Source of the DNA: a virus
Reading direction: 5' to 3' (one strand)
Length of the DNA: 39,422 nucleotides
Virus record (IMG/VR): IMGVR_UViG_3300044712_000999
Span: 1 to 39,422 of that record
Made by a program: the position numbers and the translations under genes. Each line of letters begins with the position of its first letter. Positions within the stretch are counted from its first letter, which is position 1. The notes beneath the pieces were generated by a model, which was not told the origin of the DNA, did no database searches, and was given only the letters and a program-made list of their open reading frames with translations. Shown here one piece after another: positions 1 to 7,364 of the stretch.

Positions 1-127
1 CCAAGCATTACCAGAGACCCGAGCATAACCAGAGACCTGAGCATAACCAGAGACCCGAGCATCACCATAGACCTGAGCATCACCATAGACCTGAGCATCA
101 CCATAGACCTGAGCATCACCATAGACC
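1..127. repeat. Exact terminal direct repeat, left copy (assembly overlap of a circular genome)
   Basis: Bases 1-127 are identical to 39296-39422, compared base by base. The length equals a commonly used assembler k-mer, and one reading frame continues through the join, so this is best read as the overlap of a circular or circularly permuted contig rather than a biological terminal repeat. The overlap lies inside a tandem repeat, so the true number of repeat units could be larger than assembled. Confidence 0.9.
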
Positions 128-246
128 TGAGCATCACCATAGACCTGAGCATCACCATAGACCTGAGCATCACCATAGACCTGAGCATTACCATAGACCC
201 AAGCATTACCAGAGACCCGAGCATAACCAGAGACCCAAGCATTACC
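1..246. repeat. 18-bp tandem repeat array, left part
   Basis: About 13 degenerate copies of an 18-base unit (minus strand GGTGATGCTCAGGTCTAT and variants such as GGTAATGCTTGGGTCTCT). The unit length is a multiple of three, so copy-number change keeps the reading frame of the beta-helix gene. Variation between units falls mostly at the third and sixth residues of the hexapeptide (Q/W/R and Y/S). Confidence 0.95.
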
Positions 247-393
247 ATCTTGATTAAGATTTTCCTCTTTCTCTATATAACCCCCTAATTCTCCCTTTAT
301 TACAGACCCAAAACTCACTTCTGCTTTAACTTGAAATAACGTAATTCCACGCCATTCTATTTTATTTTTTGTTAGACTATATTTTTTACTCAT
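1..393 (-). CDS. Hexapeptide-repeat beta-helix protein, N-terminal part (continues at 39295 across the circular join)
   Basis: The gene starts at ATG 393 and reads MSKKYSLTKNKIEW, then a GELGGYIEKEENLNQDGNAW segment around residues 34-53, and from about residue 50 tandem hexapeptides of the form G-(N/D)-A-(W/Q/R)-V-(S/Y). Each 18-base DNA unit gives one hexapeptide. This layout matches phage and bacterial hexapeptide-repeat proteins of the YdcK type, which fold as a parallel beta-helix. The frame leaves the window at base 1 and, because 1-127 equals 39296-39422, continues into the C-terminal part at 38927-39422. It is the last gene before the contig end, and upstream lies the structured non-coding stretch 394-761. 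No catalytic residues are evident, so a structural or receptor-related virion role is only a guess. An alternative frame reading MVMLRS is a repeat artefact. Confidence 0.8.
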   Translation of the reverse strand, partial: MSKKYSLTKNKIEWRGITLFQVKAEVSFGSVIKGELGGYIEKEENLNQDGNAWVSGYARVSGNAWVYGNAQVYGDAQVYGDAQVYGDAQVYGDAQVYGDAQVYGDAQVYGDARVSGYAQVSGYARVSGNAW

Positions 394-761
394 CTTATAT
401 TCCACAGTAGGATTTAAGAGACACTGTGATTCTCGTTATTTATAATGTTTAGATGAACAGGTTAGAGGGGGTAAGGATTTGTTTTTAATGGTCACCTTAC
501 ACGATTTTTATTGGTCTTAACGAAGCCAGGCACTTCAACCAAAAGGGCTATCAACCTTAGTATAATTCATCTCATACCCTGGATTTTTTTGTATGAGATA
601 TAGCGTCTCGCTTTTCCGCCACCCCTCTAATCTATTCACCTAATTTGATAATGAACTTTTGGGGAAGGTTAATGCGAATTAGCTTGTCCCTACATTAACC
701 GCCTGACTAATTACTGGCTTTCCCCCAGAAATCCACTATCTATTTTACTTTTAAAGAAGAA
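394..761 (-). ncRNA. Structured non-coding region (candidate RNA or long leader of the beta-helix gene)
   Basis: No convincing ORF is present in these 368 bases. On the minus strand 642-622 pairs with 450-470 in a stem of about 20 pairs out of 21, three of them G-U only on this strand. Inside lie further stems: 569-577 with 591-599 (nine perfect pairs), 511-515 with 538-542 plus 522-525 with 533-536, and 471-476 with 495-500. A second domain pairs 661-666 with 720-725 around 667-674 with 693-700 (eight perfect pairs). The wobble pattern suggests minus-strand RNA. It may be a free RNA, a 5' leader of the gene starting at 393, or an origin-like element. I recognise no known RNA family. Confidence 0.5.
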
Positions 762-884
762 CTAACTATAAAATACTTGAAACTCTATTAACGCCCATAT
801 TCCCCATTTTGGATTATTTGTAACAATAAAAGCTATCATCATCATTATTCCTAAACTTCCACAAAGTATTTTAATCATTTCCAT
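762..884 (-). CDS. Small membrane protein, 40 aa
   Basis: ATG at 884, stop TAG at 762-764. The product begins MEMIKILCGSLGIMMMIAF and has one hydrophobic segment at about residues 4-21 followed by a second aromatic-rich stretch. It is the last gene of the small-gene run that starts near 2819 and lies 14 bases after the nitroreductase stop. There is no strong Shine-Dalgarno sequence, as is usual in this genome. The function is unknown; a single-pass inner-membrane peptide is the only supportable statement. Confidence 0.55.
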   Translation of the reverse strand: MEMIKILCGSLGIMMMIAFIVTNNPKWGIWALIEFQVFYS

Positions 885-898
885 ATATCTTTTATCTA

Positions 899-1489
899 TT
901 AAGGTTTAATATGTTTTAAATCATAATTACCAACAGCCACACAACCGACATATTGATAGCCGTCATTTATAAATCTTTTATAAAAATATTCTTTATTAAT
1001 TTCCCTAATGTTTGGATTAACATAACAAGCTCCAACATTTAAAGCTTCACATATAAGATAAATAGTTTGTGCTAAAACACCCGCATCTATGTAACTCATA
1101 AAATCTTTTTCTGCTGGACTTTTGTAAGCATCTTTCCAAGCTAAAAATAAAAGTATCTTATCAGCACGATGAATCCAACCTGTTCCGCCAACAAGTAGGC
1201 CTCCAAGTAAATCTTTTTCATCTCGGCTTTCAATAACCTTAATTTCTATTGCTCGCCTATCACAAGAAGAAGGCCTATATTCTGCAAGTTCTAATATCTT
1301 TTGAATATCAACAGGTTGTTTATTAAAAGCTCTTTGACTTCTTCTATTTTTTAAGATTTCAATAAATGTTTTTTGTTCTTTTTTACTATATTTTTTAAAA
1401 TCTTTTGATCCATAAAAACTTTCCATCATTTCTCTTTTACGAGCCTGATGTTTAAGATATCTTTCTTGATATTTATCTTGATTTTCCAT
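899..1489 (-). CDS. Nitroreductase-family flavoprotein, 196 aa
   Basis: Nitroreductases are FMN-dependent NAD(P)H oxidoreductases. The N-terminal FMN-phosphate motif is seen as RRSQRAF at residues 49-55 with PV at 59-60. It is followed by PSSCDRRA (73-80), GGTGWIHRADKILLFLA around 101-117, the central helix DAGVLAQTIYLICEALNVGA (136-155) and VAVGNYD near the C-terminus (184-190). The length is typical for the family. I chose ATG 1489 because it shares its A with the previous stop (TAATG), which implies translational coupling; an in-frame start at 1525 would overlap the upstream gene further. The substrate is unknown. It lies outside the 7-deazaguanine gene block, and a role in virus metabolism is not established. 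Confidence 0.8.
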   Translation of the reverse strand: MENQDKYQERYLKHQARKREMMESFYGSKDFKKYSKKEQKTFIEILKNRRSQRAFNKQPVDIQKILELAEYRPSSCDRRAIEIKVIESRDEKDLLGGLLVGGTGWIHRADKILLFLAWKDAYKSPAEKDFMSYIDAGVLAQTIYLICEALNVGACYVNPNIREINKEYFYKRFINDGYQYVGCVAVGNYDLKHIKP

Positions 1490-1695
1490 TATGGACGAAG
1501 AGTTTTTAATACTAATATATACCAACCAACTTTATCTTTTTTAACTTCTACTTTTTTATATTCTGGAAGTTTACTTTTTTTATTCTCAAACCACCTATTT
1601 TCTTCTTTTTTAACCTGATTAATTATAGCATTTTTAACATTAAAAGGAAGACTATTATATTCAGATTGTGATAATTTAATTGTTTTCCGAGTCAT
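1489..1695 (-). CDS. Small basic protein of unknown function, 68 aa
   Basis: Begins MTRKTIKLSQSEYNSLPFNV and ends in a Lys-rich segment and a hydrophobic tail (GWYILVLKTLRP). ATG 1695 is preferred over an in-frame TTG at 1707, which would lengthen the overlap with the upstream gene. Its stop overlaps the nitroreductase start (TAATG). I do not recognise a family. Confidence 0.65.
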   Translation of the reverse strand: MTRKTIKLSQSEYNSLPFNVKNAIINQVKKEENRWFENKKSKLPEYKKVEVKKDKVGWYILVLKTLRP

Positions 1696-1870
1696 AGTCT
1701 GGTTCAATTAATTTACATTGACAAGTTTTCATTCCAGTATCGGCCCAATTTCCACCTTGATCCATTTCTAAAAAATAAAGAATTCCTTCTCCATGACAAA
1801 ACTCACAGATTTGTTCTCCTATATATTCCATTAAACCTTTTTTGTTTCCTTTGTAAGATAAATTAATCAT
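1676..1870 (-). CDS. Small zinc-ribbon-like protein, 64 aa
   Basis: Contains CEFCHGEG (residues 23-30, the CxxCxGxG signature of DnaJ-type zinc fingers) and a CQC pair at about 50-52, enough to bind one zinc ion. The start ATG 1870 overlaps the stop of the upstream gene by eight bases (ATGATTAA), typical of the tightly packed gene run here. The function is unknown; it may mediate a protein-protein contact or act as an adaptor. Confidence 0.65.
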   Translation of the reverse strand: MINLSYKGNKKGLMEYIGEQICEFCHGEGILYFLEMDQGGNWADTGMKTCQCKLIEPDYDSENN

Positions 1871-2192
1871 GTTGTTTTAATCTTAATTCTTGACCTACTT
1901 CTAATATACAACGATAACACATATTTCCATTTCTTATATAGTTTTGAATTGAATTAGGAATTTCTTTTTCGCATCCACAACATATATTTTTAATTCTTGT
2001 TTCAAAAAACTCACAATCAATACATCTCATTTTATTACTTTCTGAAACTTTTGCTACATGTCCTTTTAAGTCACACATAATAATTTCACAAATTGTACAC
2101 TTAGATAACTTAGAACATTTTTTACATAACGCAGGTTCAGATTTTGAAATTATTGAACTACAATGATTACATTTTTTTTGATTATCGTTCAT
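1863..2192 (-). CDS. Cysteine-rich multi-zinc-ribbon protein, 109 aa
   Basis: At least five Cys pairs occur along the chain (CNHC at 8-11, CKKC, CTIC, CIDC, CCGC and CYRC), so two or three zinc-binding knuckles are likely. No enzyme motif is seen. The start overlaps the upstream stop by four bases (ATGA), and its own end overlaps the next gene by eight, so it is co-translated in the same run. Such proteins often contact nucleic acid or host complexes, but that is inference. Confidence 0.65.
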   Translation of the reverse strand: MNDNQKKCNHCSSIISKSEPALCKKCSKLSKCTICEIIMCDLKGHVAKVSESNKMRCIDCEFFETRIKNICCGCEKEIPNSIQNYIRNGNMCYRCILEVGQELRLKQHD

Positions 2193-2527
2193 AATAATGT
2201 TTTCAATTTACTAACATCTTGTCTATGTCCTGGATTATAACCTAAATCAATCTTTGTTTTCTGTTCAAGAATCTTTTTACTATCTTTTTGATTATAATCA
2301 GTCCCTCTAAGATGTTCATATTCTTGTTGAATTCTCAAGATTGATCGATTAAAAGCCAGGCTATCAAAAATAATATCTTCCAATCTATCGTTTGTTAAAT
2401 GTTGTGATATAATTGACGGATATTTATTTAACAATAAATGCCTAATTGCTTTATATCTATTTTTTCTTTCTCGAGCCCTTACTTCTCTTTCTAAATATAA
2501 CTTAACTTGTCCTAATTGTGTTTTCAT
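2189..2527 (-). CDS. Predicted helical protein of unknown function, 112 aa
   Basis: Rich in Arg and Lys at the N-terminus (VRARERKNRYKAIRHLL, about residues 16-32) and mostly predicted helical, with a conserved-looking acidic and aromatic centre (DRLEDIIFDSLAFNRSIL). The tail includes YNPGHRQDV. Nucleic-acid binding is possible from charge but there is no recognisable domain. It is the first gene after the intergenic hairpin at 2565-2619. Confidence 0.6.
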   Translation of the reverse strand: MKTQLGQVKLYLEREVRARERKNRYKAIRHLLLNKYPSIISQHLTNDRLEDIIFDSLAFNRSILRIQQEYEHLRGTDYNQKDSKKILEQKTKIDLGYNPGHRQDVSKLKTLL

Positions 2528-2564
2528 ATAATCTTAAGATCATTGAACTTAATCGGAGGTTTTA

Positions 2565-2619
2565 CCTTGCTCTGCTACCTATCCTTATCAGTTAGATAGC
2601 AGAACGAGATAGATAAGGT
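2565..2619 (-). promoter_or_regulatory. Intergenic hairpin between two small genes
   Basis: On the minus strand 2605-2595 (GTTCTGCTATC) pairs with 2579-2569 (GGTAGCAGAGC) over 11 positions. Two are G-U pairs possible only in minus-strand RNA, with an outer CCTT/AAGG pair of segments. No U-run follows, so it looks like a processing or translational element rather than a terminator. Confidence 0.55.
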
Positions 2620-2627
2620 TAATAATT

Positions 2628-2819
2628 TTACTTCTCAAACTTTTGGAAACTTTCTTTTAGTAGTGCGTTGCCAAGTGCATCTATAAGAAACCTGCCTTTA
2701 CCAATAACTTCCATTTCTCCTACTTTTTCATCTTCTCCATCTCTTTTTGTCTTAAAGGAGTAAGTGCAATAATCTTCTCCTTCGTGTATTTTTTGTATAT
2801 CGTAATAATAATTTTCCAT
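2628..2819 (-). CDS. Small acidic protein of unknown function, 63 aa
   Basis: Begins MENYYYDIQKIHEGEDYC and has alternating charged and aromatic residues, suggesting a small beta-rich fold. It is the first gene behind the promoter at 2863-2891, with a leader of about 37 bases containing CGGAG eleven bases before the ATG, a weak Shine-Dalgarno candidate. First position after an early-type promoter suggests an early function. I recognise no homologue. Confidence 0.65.
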   Translation of the reverse strand: MENYYYDIQKIHEGEDYCTYSFKTKRDGEDEKVGEMEVIGKGRFLIDALGNALLKESFQKFEK

Positions 2820-2862
2820 TTTATTTTTTCTCCGATTAAGTTTTCAATGAACCTATGTACGT

Positions 2863-2906
2863 ATTATAAGATATTTTATTTAATTTCACAACCTCAGTTA
2901 TCCACA
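2863..2906 (-). promoter_or_regulatory. Sigma70-like promoter with DnaA-box-like upstream element
   Basis: The -10 TATAAT is at 2868-2863, the -35 TTGTGA at 2891-2886, spacer 17 bases. Six bases further upstream, 2898-2906 reads TTATCCACA on the plus strand, a perfect match to the consensus DnaA box. The same arrangement recurs at four other promoters. It sits directly after the stop of the ParB-like gene and drives the 2819-762 gene run. Confidence 0.8.
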
Positions 2907-2909
2907 CTT

Positions 2910-3629
2910 TTAGATAATTGGTTGTTCGTTCTCCATTTTTCTCTTATCTGCTTCAATTGTTTTTTTAATTTTGTCTTCTGCAACTTCTGTTTTATATTTA
3001 CCATACTGTAAATCATTTATATCCAACCAAGAATCCATCATTTGAAAAAGAGTATCAGATATTTCTTGCTTATTTTCCTTTGAAACATTAAGACATCTAT
3101 TCCACATATTTTTTATTTCCTCAGAAACAGCAATTGAAATAAGATTAGTTCTTTTTTCTTCTATATTTTCTTGATGATTATATTGATCAAAGTCAAACTT
3201 AAAAAGTTCTTTTTCATGAGTAATTTCTTCTTCAGTAAAAGGTAGTAGTTGAGCTTGACCTGATTCCATTTCTTCATATAATCTAGCTCTTTTTTCAATA
3301 TCATCTTTGCCGTGTGTATTATTGAAATAAATAGTCCAAAACTTGACATCTAATTCAGACATTTCATCGATAGCAACTTCAACTGGAATTTCTGTATAAC
3401 CAAGCTCTTTACAAGCCTTTGTTCTGTGTTCACCATCAAGAATTTCATATATTCCAGCACTCGGTCTTACATAAATACTTCCAAATAAACCTTTTTCTTT
3501 TATTGTCTGTTTCATTTTTTCATAAACATATTCAGACATCTTGTTTGGATTATAAGGATTGGGACGTAAATTATTTATACTTACGACCATTTTTTCTGTT
3601 GCTAACTTTTTATTCTCTGATTCAATCAT
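2910..3629 (-). CDS. ParB/sulfiredoxin-fold protein, possible partner of the DpdA-like enzyme, 239 aa
   Basis: The N-terminal third has the ParB/Srx fold signature: LRPNPYNPN at 21-29, a helix with MKQTIKEKGLFGSIYVRP, then YEILDGEHRTKACKELG at 61-77. DGEHR occupies the place of the ParB GERR nucleotide-binding motif and resembles the DGQHR motif of DndB/DpdB-type proteins. The rest is helical and Lys/Glu-rich without a recognised DNA-binding domain. It follows the DpdA-like gene, separated only by a 49-codon gene, all co-oriented and overlapping. In bacterial Dpd systems DpdB, a ParB-like protein, works with DpdA in DNA base exchange, so a similar role is plausible. An ordinary ParB-like regulator or nuclease is the alternative. 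Confidence 0.75.
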   Translation of the reverse strand: MIESENKKLATEKMVVSINNLRPNPYNPNKMSEYVYEKMKQTIKEKGLFGSIYVRPSAGIYEILDGEHRTKACKELGYTEIPVEVAIDEMSELDVKFWTIYFNNTHGKDDIEKRARLYEEMESGQAQLLPFTEEEITHEKELFKFDFDQYNHQENIEEKRTNLISIAVSEEIKNMWNRCLNVSKENKQEISDTLFQMMDSWLDINDLQYGKYKTEVAEDKIKKTIEADKRKMENEQPII

Positions 3630-3775
3630 AAAATTATCTCTTCAACTATACCGAATATTTCGGCAATTATTAATAATAAAACTCCTATAAACATATCAAA
3701 GATTAAACAAGTAAAACCAATAATTCTAATAGCACTCTTAATATAACTTATTCTACTATGTAAGTTTTGATTCAT
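3626..3775 (-). CDS. Small membrane protein, 49 aa
   Basis: Begins MNQNLHSRISYIKSAIRII and carries a strongly hydrophobic stretch at about residues 19-42 (ending LLLIIAEIFGIV) that should cross the membrane once. The stop overlaps the start of the ParB-like gene by four bases (ATGA) and the start lies five bases after the DpdA-like stop, so it is embedded in the modification operon. The function is unknown. Confidence 0.65.
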   Translation of the reverse strand: MNQNLHSRISYIKSAIRIIGFTCLIFDMFIGVLLLIIAEIFGIVEEIIL

Positions 3776-3779
3776 AAAA

Positions 3780-4649
3780 CTAATCTTCTAATAACTCTTG
3801 ATTAATTCCTCGACTTTTCCATAATTTGTTTGCTTGTTTGTGTAATTGTAAATATGATTTAATTGATAATCGAATTCTATCTTCCCATTTATTAGATGCA
3901 AGCGCTTCAATTCCCCAATCTTTAATATAGTCCCAAACTTCTTGAACTTGCTTTTTATCTTTATATTTAAAAACTTTCATTTTTAATGTATCTGTAAATA
4001 CAGGAATTGAACCAAATCGTGATGGAGATGTCCAAGAAGAACTATCTACTGAAAAGAAAGGATATCGATATAATTGCTCCCATGAAGTAACAGCAAATCC
4101 GTGTGTTTTAATCGTGTCTTTAATGATAGAAAAAACTTGATTTAACCAATTTAATTTCTCTTTCATTGAAACGTCGTTAGCGGGCGATATACCAATATAA
4201 TCACAATGATTTCGAAGCTTATCTAACCATTCAAAACTTTCATGTTGATGAAATACTGGAATAACTTTAAGACCTTTTGATTCCAAGTATTCCATATTTT
4301 TCCAACCTTCAGATGCACTTTCTTCTACTTGTCGTTGTGTTGGTCTTTGTCCAAACTTTCCAGGTAAGACATCTAAGTTTACGCAATAGATATTACAAAG
4401 AGGAAATAATTCTTTAACTTGTTCACAGAAATAAGCATATTGATCTATGTTTACTTCTTCGCCTCGAGTCCAAACTGAAAATGCCCCTGAATCTATAATT
4501 AAGTTTTTTGGATTATAATCTCCAAAGATCTTTCTTGTTTGGATAGGACTCTTAAAGAAAGCATAAGAAAATAGAACATTTTCTACTCCTTCTTTTTGAA
4601 GTAAACTTACATATTTTTCTGTGTGGCTTGTAGCAAAAAAGACTCTCAT
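3780..4649 (-). CDS. dpdA: DpdA-like DNA 7-deazaguanine transglycosylase (TGT superfamily), 289 aa
   Basis: Family members exchange guanine in DNA or tRNA for a 7-deazaguanine base. TGT-fold motifs in order are IDSGAFS (52-58, equivalent to DSGGFQ of tRNA TGT), NLDVLPG (91-97), IPVFHQHE (130-137), YIGISP (151-156) and VDSSSW (201-206), whose Asp is the likely catalytic nucleophile. The protein is shorter than tRNA TGT and lacks the C-terminal CxCxxC zinc site, as expected for phage DpdA proteins. The start is ATG 4649, overlapping the QueF stop by four bases (ATGA). Its position downstream of the preQ1 genes indicates that preQ1, or preQ0, is inserted into phage DNA. A phage tRNA-modifying enzyme is a less likely alternative. 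Confidence 0.85.
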   Translation of the reverse strand: MRVFFATSHTEKYVSLLQKEGVENVLFSYAFFKSPIQTRKIFGDYNPKNLIIDSGAFSVWTRGEEVNIDQYAYFCEQVKELFPLCNIYCVNLDVLPGKFGQRPTQRQVEESASEGWKNMEYLESKGLKVIPVFHQHESFEWLDKLRNHCDYIGISPANDVSMKEKLNWLNQVFSIIKDTIKTHGFAVTSWEQLYRYPFFSVDSSSWTSPSRFGSIPVFTDTLKMKVFKYKDKKQVQEVWDYIKDWGIEALASNKWEDRIRLSIKSYLQLHKQANKLWKSRGINQELLED

Positions 4650-5140
4650 TTTTTTATATCCCAACTATTAACAACTTTTCTAATTTCTTGCATTGTTGAA
4701 AAAGTTAATTCACAATTCCATCTTTCAACTAATGGTTTAATAGCTAAACCACCCCTTGAAGCAAAATCTCCAAATACTCTAAGATAATCAGGTTTTAATA
4801 CTTTAACTAAATCATTTGCAATACGATTACAAACATCTTCGTGAAATTCACCTGTATTTCTAAATGAAAACAAATAAAGTTTAAGAGATTTACTTTCAAT
4901 CATTTTATCTCCTGGAACATAAACTATTTCCATTTTTGCATGATCTGGCTGTCCTGTTTTTGGACACAATGAAGTAAATTCATCTCTTTCTTGAATAAAA
5001 GGAACAAGTGTAATCCCTTCGTTGTGTCCTTTAAGAGATTTATTTGTTTCAAATGTTTCAAGTAATTCAGGTCTAACTTGATCTGTTTTGTATTCTGTTT
5101 TTTTAGCTCCTAAACTTTTTAGATTTTTACTATTTGACAT
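4646..5140 (-). CDS. queF: NADPH-dependent 7-cyano-7-deazaguanine reductase QueF, 164 aa
   Basis: Reduces preQ0 to preQ1. It has the unimodular QueF architecture: [13 protein letters not shown] at 54-66 with the nucleophilic Cys59 and general acid Asp66, the ESKSLKLYL segment at 82-90 that contacts substrate and [15 protein letters not shown] at 93-102, and a [15 protein letters not shown]-terminal motif. Length is normal for this type. The start lies four bases after the QueC stop. Its presence means the pathway runs past preQ0, so the predicted DNA base is preQ1 rather than preQ0 or archaeosine. Confidence 0.92.
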   Translation of the reverse strand: MSNSKNLKSLGAKKTEYKTDQVRPELLETFETNKSLKGHNEGITLVPFIQERDEFTSLCPKTGQPDHAKMEIVYVPGDKMIESKSLKLYLFSFRNTGEFHEDVCNRIANDLVKVLKPDYLRVFGDFASRGGLAIKPLVERWNCELTFSTMQEIRKVVNSWDIKK

Positions 5141-5144
5141 AAAA

Positions 5145-5789
5145 TTAAATTAATGGATCTGGTAAATTAGCTTTCTTAAACGCTTCTTCTCGTTCTTGAC
5201 AAGCCCCACACTTGCCACAAGGTTTTTCTTTTCCTTCATAACAAGTTTGTGTTAATTTATAATCTACTCCAAGTTTACGACCCATAATTGCAATATCACC
5301 TTTATCCATCATCAAAAATGGAGCATAAACCTCTATTGATTTAAAGTTTGATATTCTTGAAAGGTCTCGTAAAGCATAAATGAATTCAGGTCTACAATCA
5401 GGATAAATAGCGTGATCTCCAGCGTGAACACCAAGAGCAATTTCATCATAATCAAGATTAACAGCATATCCAATTGCAATAGATGCCATTATCATATTTC
5501 GATTTGGAACAACTGTTAATTTCATATTTTCAGCTTCATAATGACCGTGAGGCACTTCTATATCTCCCGTAAGCGCTGAATTAGAAATTAACTTAGTTAT
5601 ATTAGAAATATCAACAATTTCGTGTTCAATCTCTAATTTACTACAAGTTTCTTTTGCTTGATTAAGTTCTCTTTTATGTCTTTGACCATAATCAAAACTT
5701 ATTGCTTTTACTTTTTTACCTTCATGCAAAAGTTTATATAATAAAGTTGTTGAATCCATCCCCCCACTAAGAATTATAACAGTTTTCAT
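5145..5789 (-). CDS. queC: 7-cyano-7-deazaguanine synthase QueC, 214 aa
   Basis: ATP-dependent conversion of carboxy-deazaguanine to preQ0. The PP-loop SGGMDS is at residues 8-13, [10 protein letters not shown] follows near 32-41, and the C-terminal zinc site uses Cys183, Cys191, Cys194 and Cys197 (TCYEG...CGKCGAC). Length and motif order are standard. The ATG is one base after the FolE stop (TAGTATG), so translation is probably coupled. Confidence 0.95.
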   Translation of the reverse strand: MKTVIILSGGMDSTTLLYKLLHEGKKVKAISFDYGQRHKRELNQAKETCSKLEIEHEIVDISNITKLISNSALTGDIEVPHGHYEAENMKLTVVPNRNMIMASIAIGYAVNLDYDEIALGVHAGDHAIYPDCRPEFIYALRDLSRISNFKSIEVYAPFLMMDKGDIAIMGRKLGVDYKLTQTCYEGKEKPCGKCGACQEREEAFKKANLPDPLI

Positions 5790-5790
5790 A

Positions 5791-6351
5791 CTATTTACAA
5801 TTAGTTAATGATAAAAATTCAGCCCTTGTTTCAGGTTCGTCTTTAAAGACACCACGAAGATCTGATGTTGTCATAAAACCATTTATCTTTTTAATTCCTC
5901 GCATCTCTTTACAAAGATGACGACCTTTAAGAATTAATGCTATTCCTTTTGGTTTAAGATGTTGCTCTAATTCATCAACAATCTCTTTAACTAATCTTTC
6001 TTGAACTTGAAGTTTTGCTGAATAATAATCAACAATTCTAGCAACCTTACTTAAACCAATTATTTTTTCATTAGGCACATAAGAAAAATAATACTGCCCA
6101 AAAAATGGAACCATATGATGTTCACATTGAGAGAAAAAATATCCAGTATCAGTTATCATTTGATCATAAGACAAACCATCATTTTTATTGTCAAAAACAG
6201 TTACTTTTGGCTTTTGATCTTTATCGTATCCTCGATAAAGTTCTTCCCACATTTTAACAACACGACTAGGAGTATCTTTTAGACCTTCACGATCTGGATT
6301 ATCTCCAATAGCACTTAACATACTCTTAACTAAATCTTTATAGTGACTCAT
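5791..6351 (-). CDS. folE: GTP cyclohydrolase I (FolE type), 186 aa
   Basis: Converts GTP to 7,8-dihydroneopterin triphosphate, the first step to queuosine-type bases. Zinc ligands are visible as Cys76 and His79 in SQCEHHMVPF and Cys147 in HLCKEMRG, with the same spacing as in the bacterial enzyme. GLSKVARIVD and LQVQERL (99-120) are the conserved core. In this context it serves deazaguanine rather than folate synthesis. The start overlaps the stop of the phosphoribosyltransferase gene by four bases. Confidence 0.95.
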   Translation of the reverse strand: MSHYKDLVKSMLSAIGDNPDREGLKDTPSRVVKMWEELYRGYDKDQKPKVTVFDNKNDGLSYDQMITDTGYFFSQCEHHMVPFFGQYYFSYVPNEKIIGLSKVARIVDYYSAKLQVQERLVKEIVDELEQHLKPKGIALILKGRHLCKEMRGIKKINGFMTTSDLRGVFKDEPETRAEFLSLTNCK

Positions 6352-6749
6352 ATTGTTCCATCTCTCTTAGAGCTTTTAATAGTTTCAAACGGAAACACAA
6401 CCCATTCATCTTTCTTAAGAACATTTACATAATAGTTTGGTTTAAACTTTGTGTGCGGTGTAGTCCAAAGTGTAGCCACTATACTATTTTTCTTAGCAAT
6501 TTTCTTTAAAGTTTTACCAGTATCTGAAATATCATCAACAATAAGAGTTTCGTCTGAAATCTTATTTGCTGATAAAATTAAAGGTAGTTTTAATCTATGA
6601 GACAACACAACCGCAATAATTAAACCACCTCTTGGGACTCCATAGATATTTTTAAAGTTAAAATTAAGAAACTTAAGTTCTTTTTCTAACTTACCAATAT
6701 CTTCCATCATTTGAACTAATCCATAGTGAACTAACTTTTTATTCTTCAT
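6348..6749 (-). CDS. Type I phosphoribosyltransferase-like protein, 133 aa
   Basis: Carries the PRPP-binding signature VDDISDTGKT at residues 71-80 and a YGVPRGGL strand-loop at 36-43, both typical of purine or xanthine phosphoribosyltransferases. At 133 residues it is on the short side. It lies between queD and folE with overlaps on both sides, so it is co-expressed with the preQ1 pathway. It could salvage guanine released by the DpdA exchange reaction, feed GTP synthesis, or act on a deazaguanine base; the sequence does not decide. Confidence 0.8.
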   Translation of the reverse strand: MKNKKLVHYGLVQMMEDIGKLEKELKFLNFNFKNIYGVPRGGLIIAVVLSHRLKLPLILSANKISDETLIVDDISDTGKTLKKIAKKNSIVATLWTTPHTKFKPNYYVNVLKKDEWVVFPFETIKSSKRDGTI

Positions 6750-7176
6750 ATTTTGCTGTGCTTGTAGGGGTTTCCCATATTTTCACATATTTAATTTTAA
6801 TACCGACCTCTTCTAATTTCATTTTCATTTTTATATATAACCACTTAGCTATGTTTTCAGCGGTGGGGATAAATGATACAGCAATAATTTTCATATCTAA
6901 ACCATCTCTAAAATCTTTAAAGTATTTCCAAAGATTTTCATCTTCAAACATCATAAATCCGTGGTCAAGTTTAGCATCTATTTCATCCATCATTATTTGT
7001 TTTAAATCTCCAAAATCAATTACCATTCCTTCTGAACTTGAACCATCTTCTGTAATAATTTTATCATCAACACCTACTTCAATCTTATATCTATGCCCAT
7101 GTAAATTACGACACTTGCTTTTGTGATTTGGAACTCTATGTCCCATATCTATTTCTATTTCTTTTGTTATGAGCAT
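6739..7176 (-). CDS. queD: 6-carboxy-tetrahydropterin synthase QueD, 145 aa
   Basis: PTPS/QueD family: zinc ligands His13, His26 and His28 with catalytic Cys22 in KCRNLHGHRY, then GMVIDFGDLK (50-59), LDHGF with Asp71-His72, PTAENIA (104-110) and WETPTS (134-139). The Cys and HGH spacing is that of QueD. The end overlaps the phosphoribosyltransferase start by 11 bases. It acts after FolE and before QueE. Confidence 0.93.
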   Translation of the reverse strand: MLITKEIEIDMGHRVPNHKSKCRNLHGHRYKIEVGVDDKIITEDGSSSEGMVIDFGDLKQIMMDEIDAKLDHGFMMFEDENLWKYFKDFRDGLDMKIIAVSFIPTAENIAKWLYIKMKMKLEEVGIKIKYVKIWETPTSTAKYEE

Positions 7177-7364
7177 AAAATCAAATTATCATCATCAAAA
7201 TAATAACAACGACCTTGTTTTCCATTTGAATTACAATCATGGCCTCCTTCAATTTCTTTGTCAAATTGTACTCCAATAGAATTAATACTAAAAGCAACTA
7301 TATTTCCAAACCAACCCTTAAAAGGACCATGAATAATTTTTACTTTATCTTTTAAATTAAACAT
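7167..7364 (-). CDS. Small SH3/KOW-like protein, 65 aa
   Basis: Begins MFNLKDKVKIIHGPFKGWFG, a KOW-like beta start, and continues with GGHDCNSNGKQGRCYYF, a Gly-His-Cys pattern seen in small phage proteins with an SH3-like barrel. It sits between the queE terminator-like hairpin and queD, overlapping queD by ten bases. No specific function can be given; a nucleic-acid or protein-binding accessory is likely. Confidence 0.65.
   Translation of the reverse strand: MFNLKDKVKIIHGPFKGWFGNIVAFSINSIGVQFDKEIEGGHDCNSNGKQGRCYYFDDDNLILCS

Noticed and set aside
1-246. Possible CRISPR array
   Set aside because: The repeats are 18 bases long, contiguous, without spacers, and read as an in-frame protein repeat.
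394-761. tRNA or tmRNA
   Set aside because: No T-loop GGTTCGA-type sequence, acceptor stem or CCA end was found here or elsewhere in the window.
2784-3011. Plus-strand and other opposite-strand ORFs over coding regions
   Set aside because: They mirror AT-rich minus-strand genes, lack ribosome-binding sites and do not couple with neighbours.
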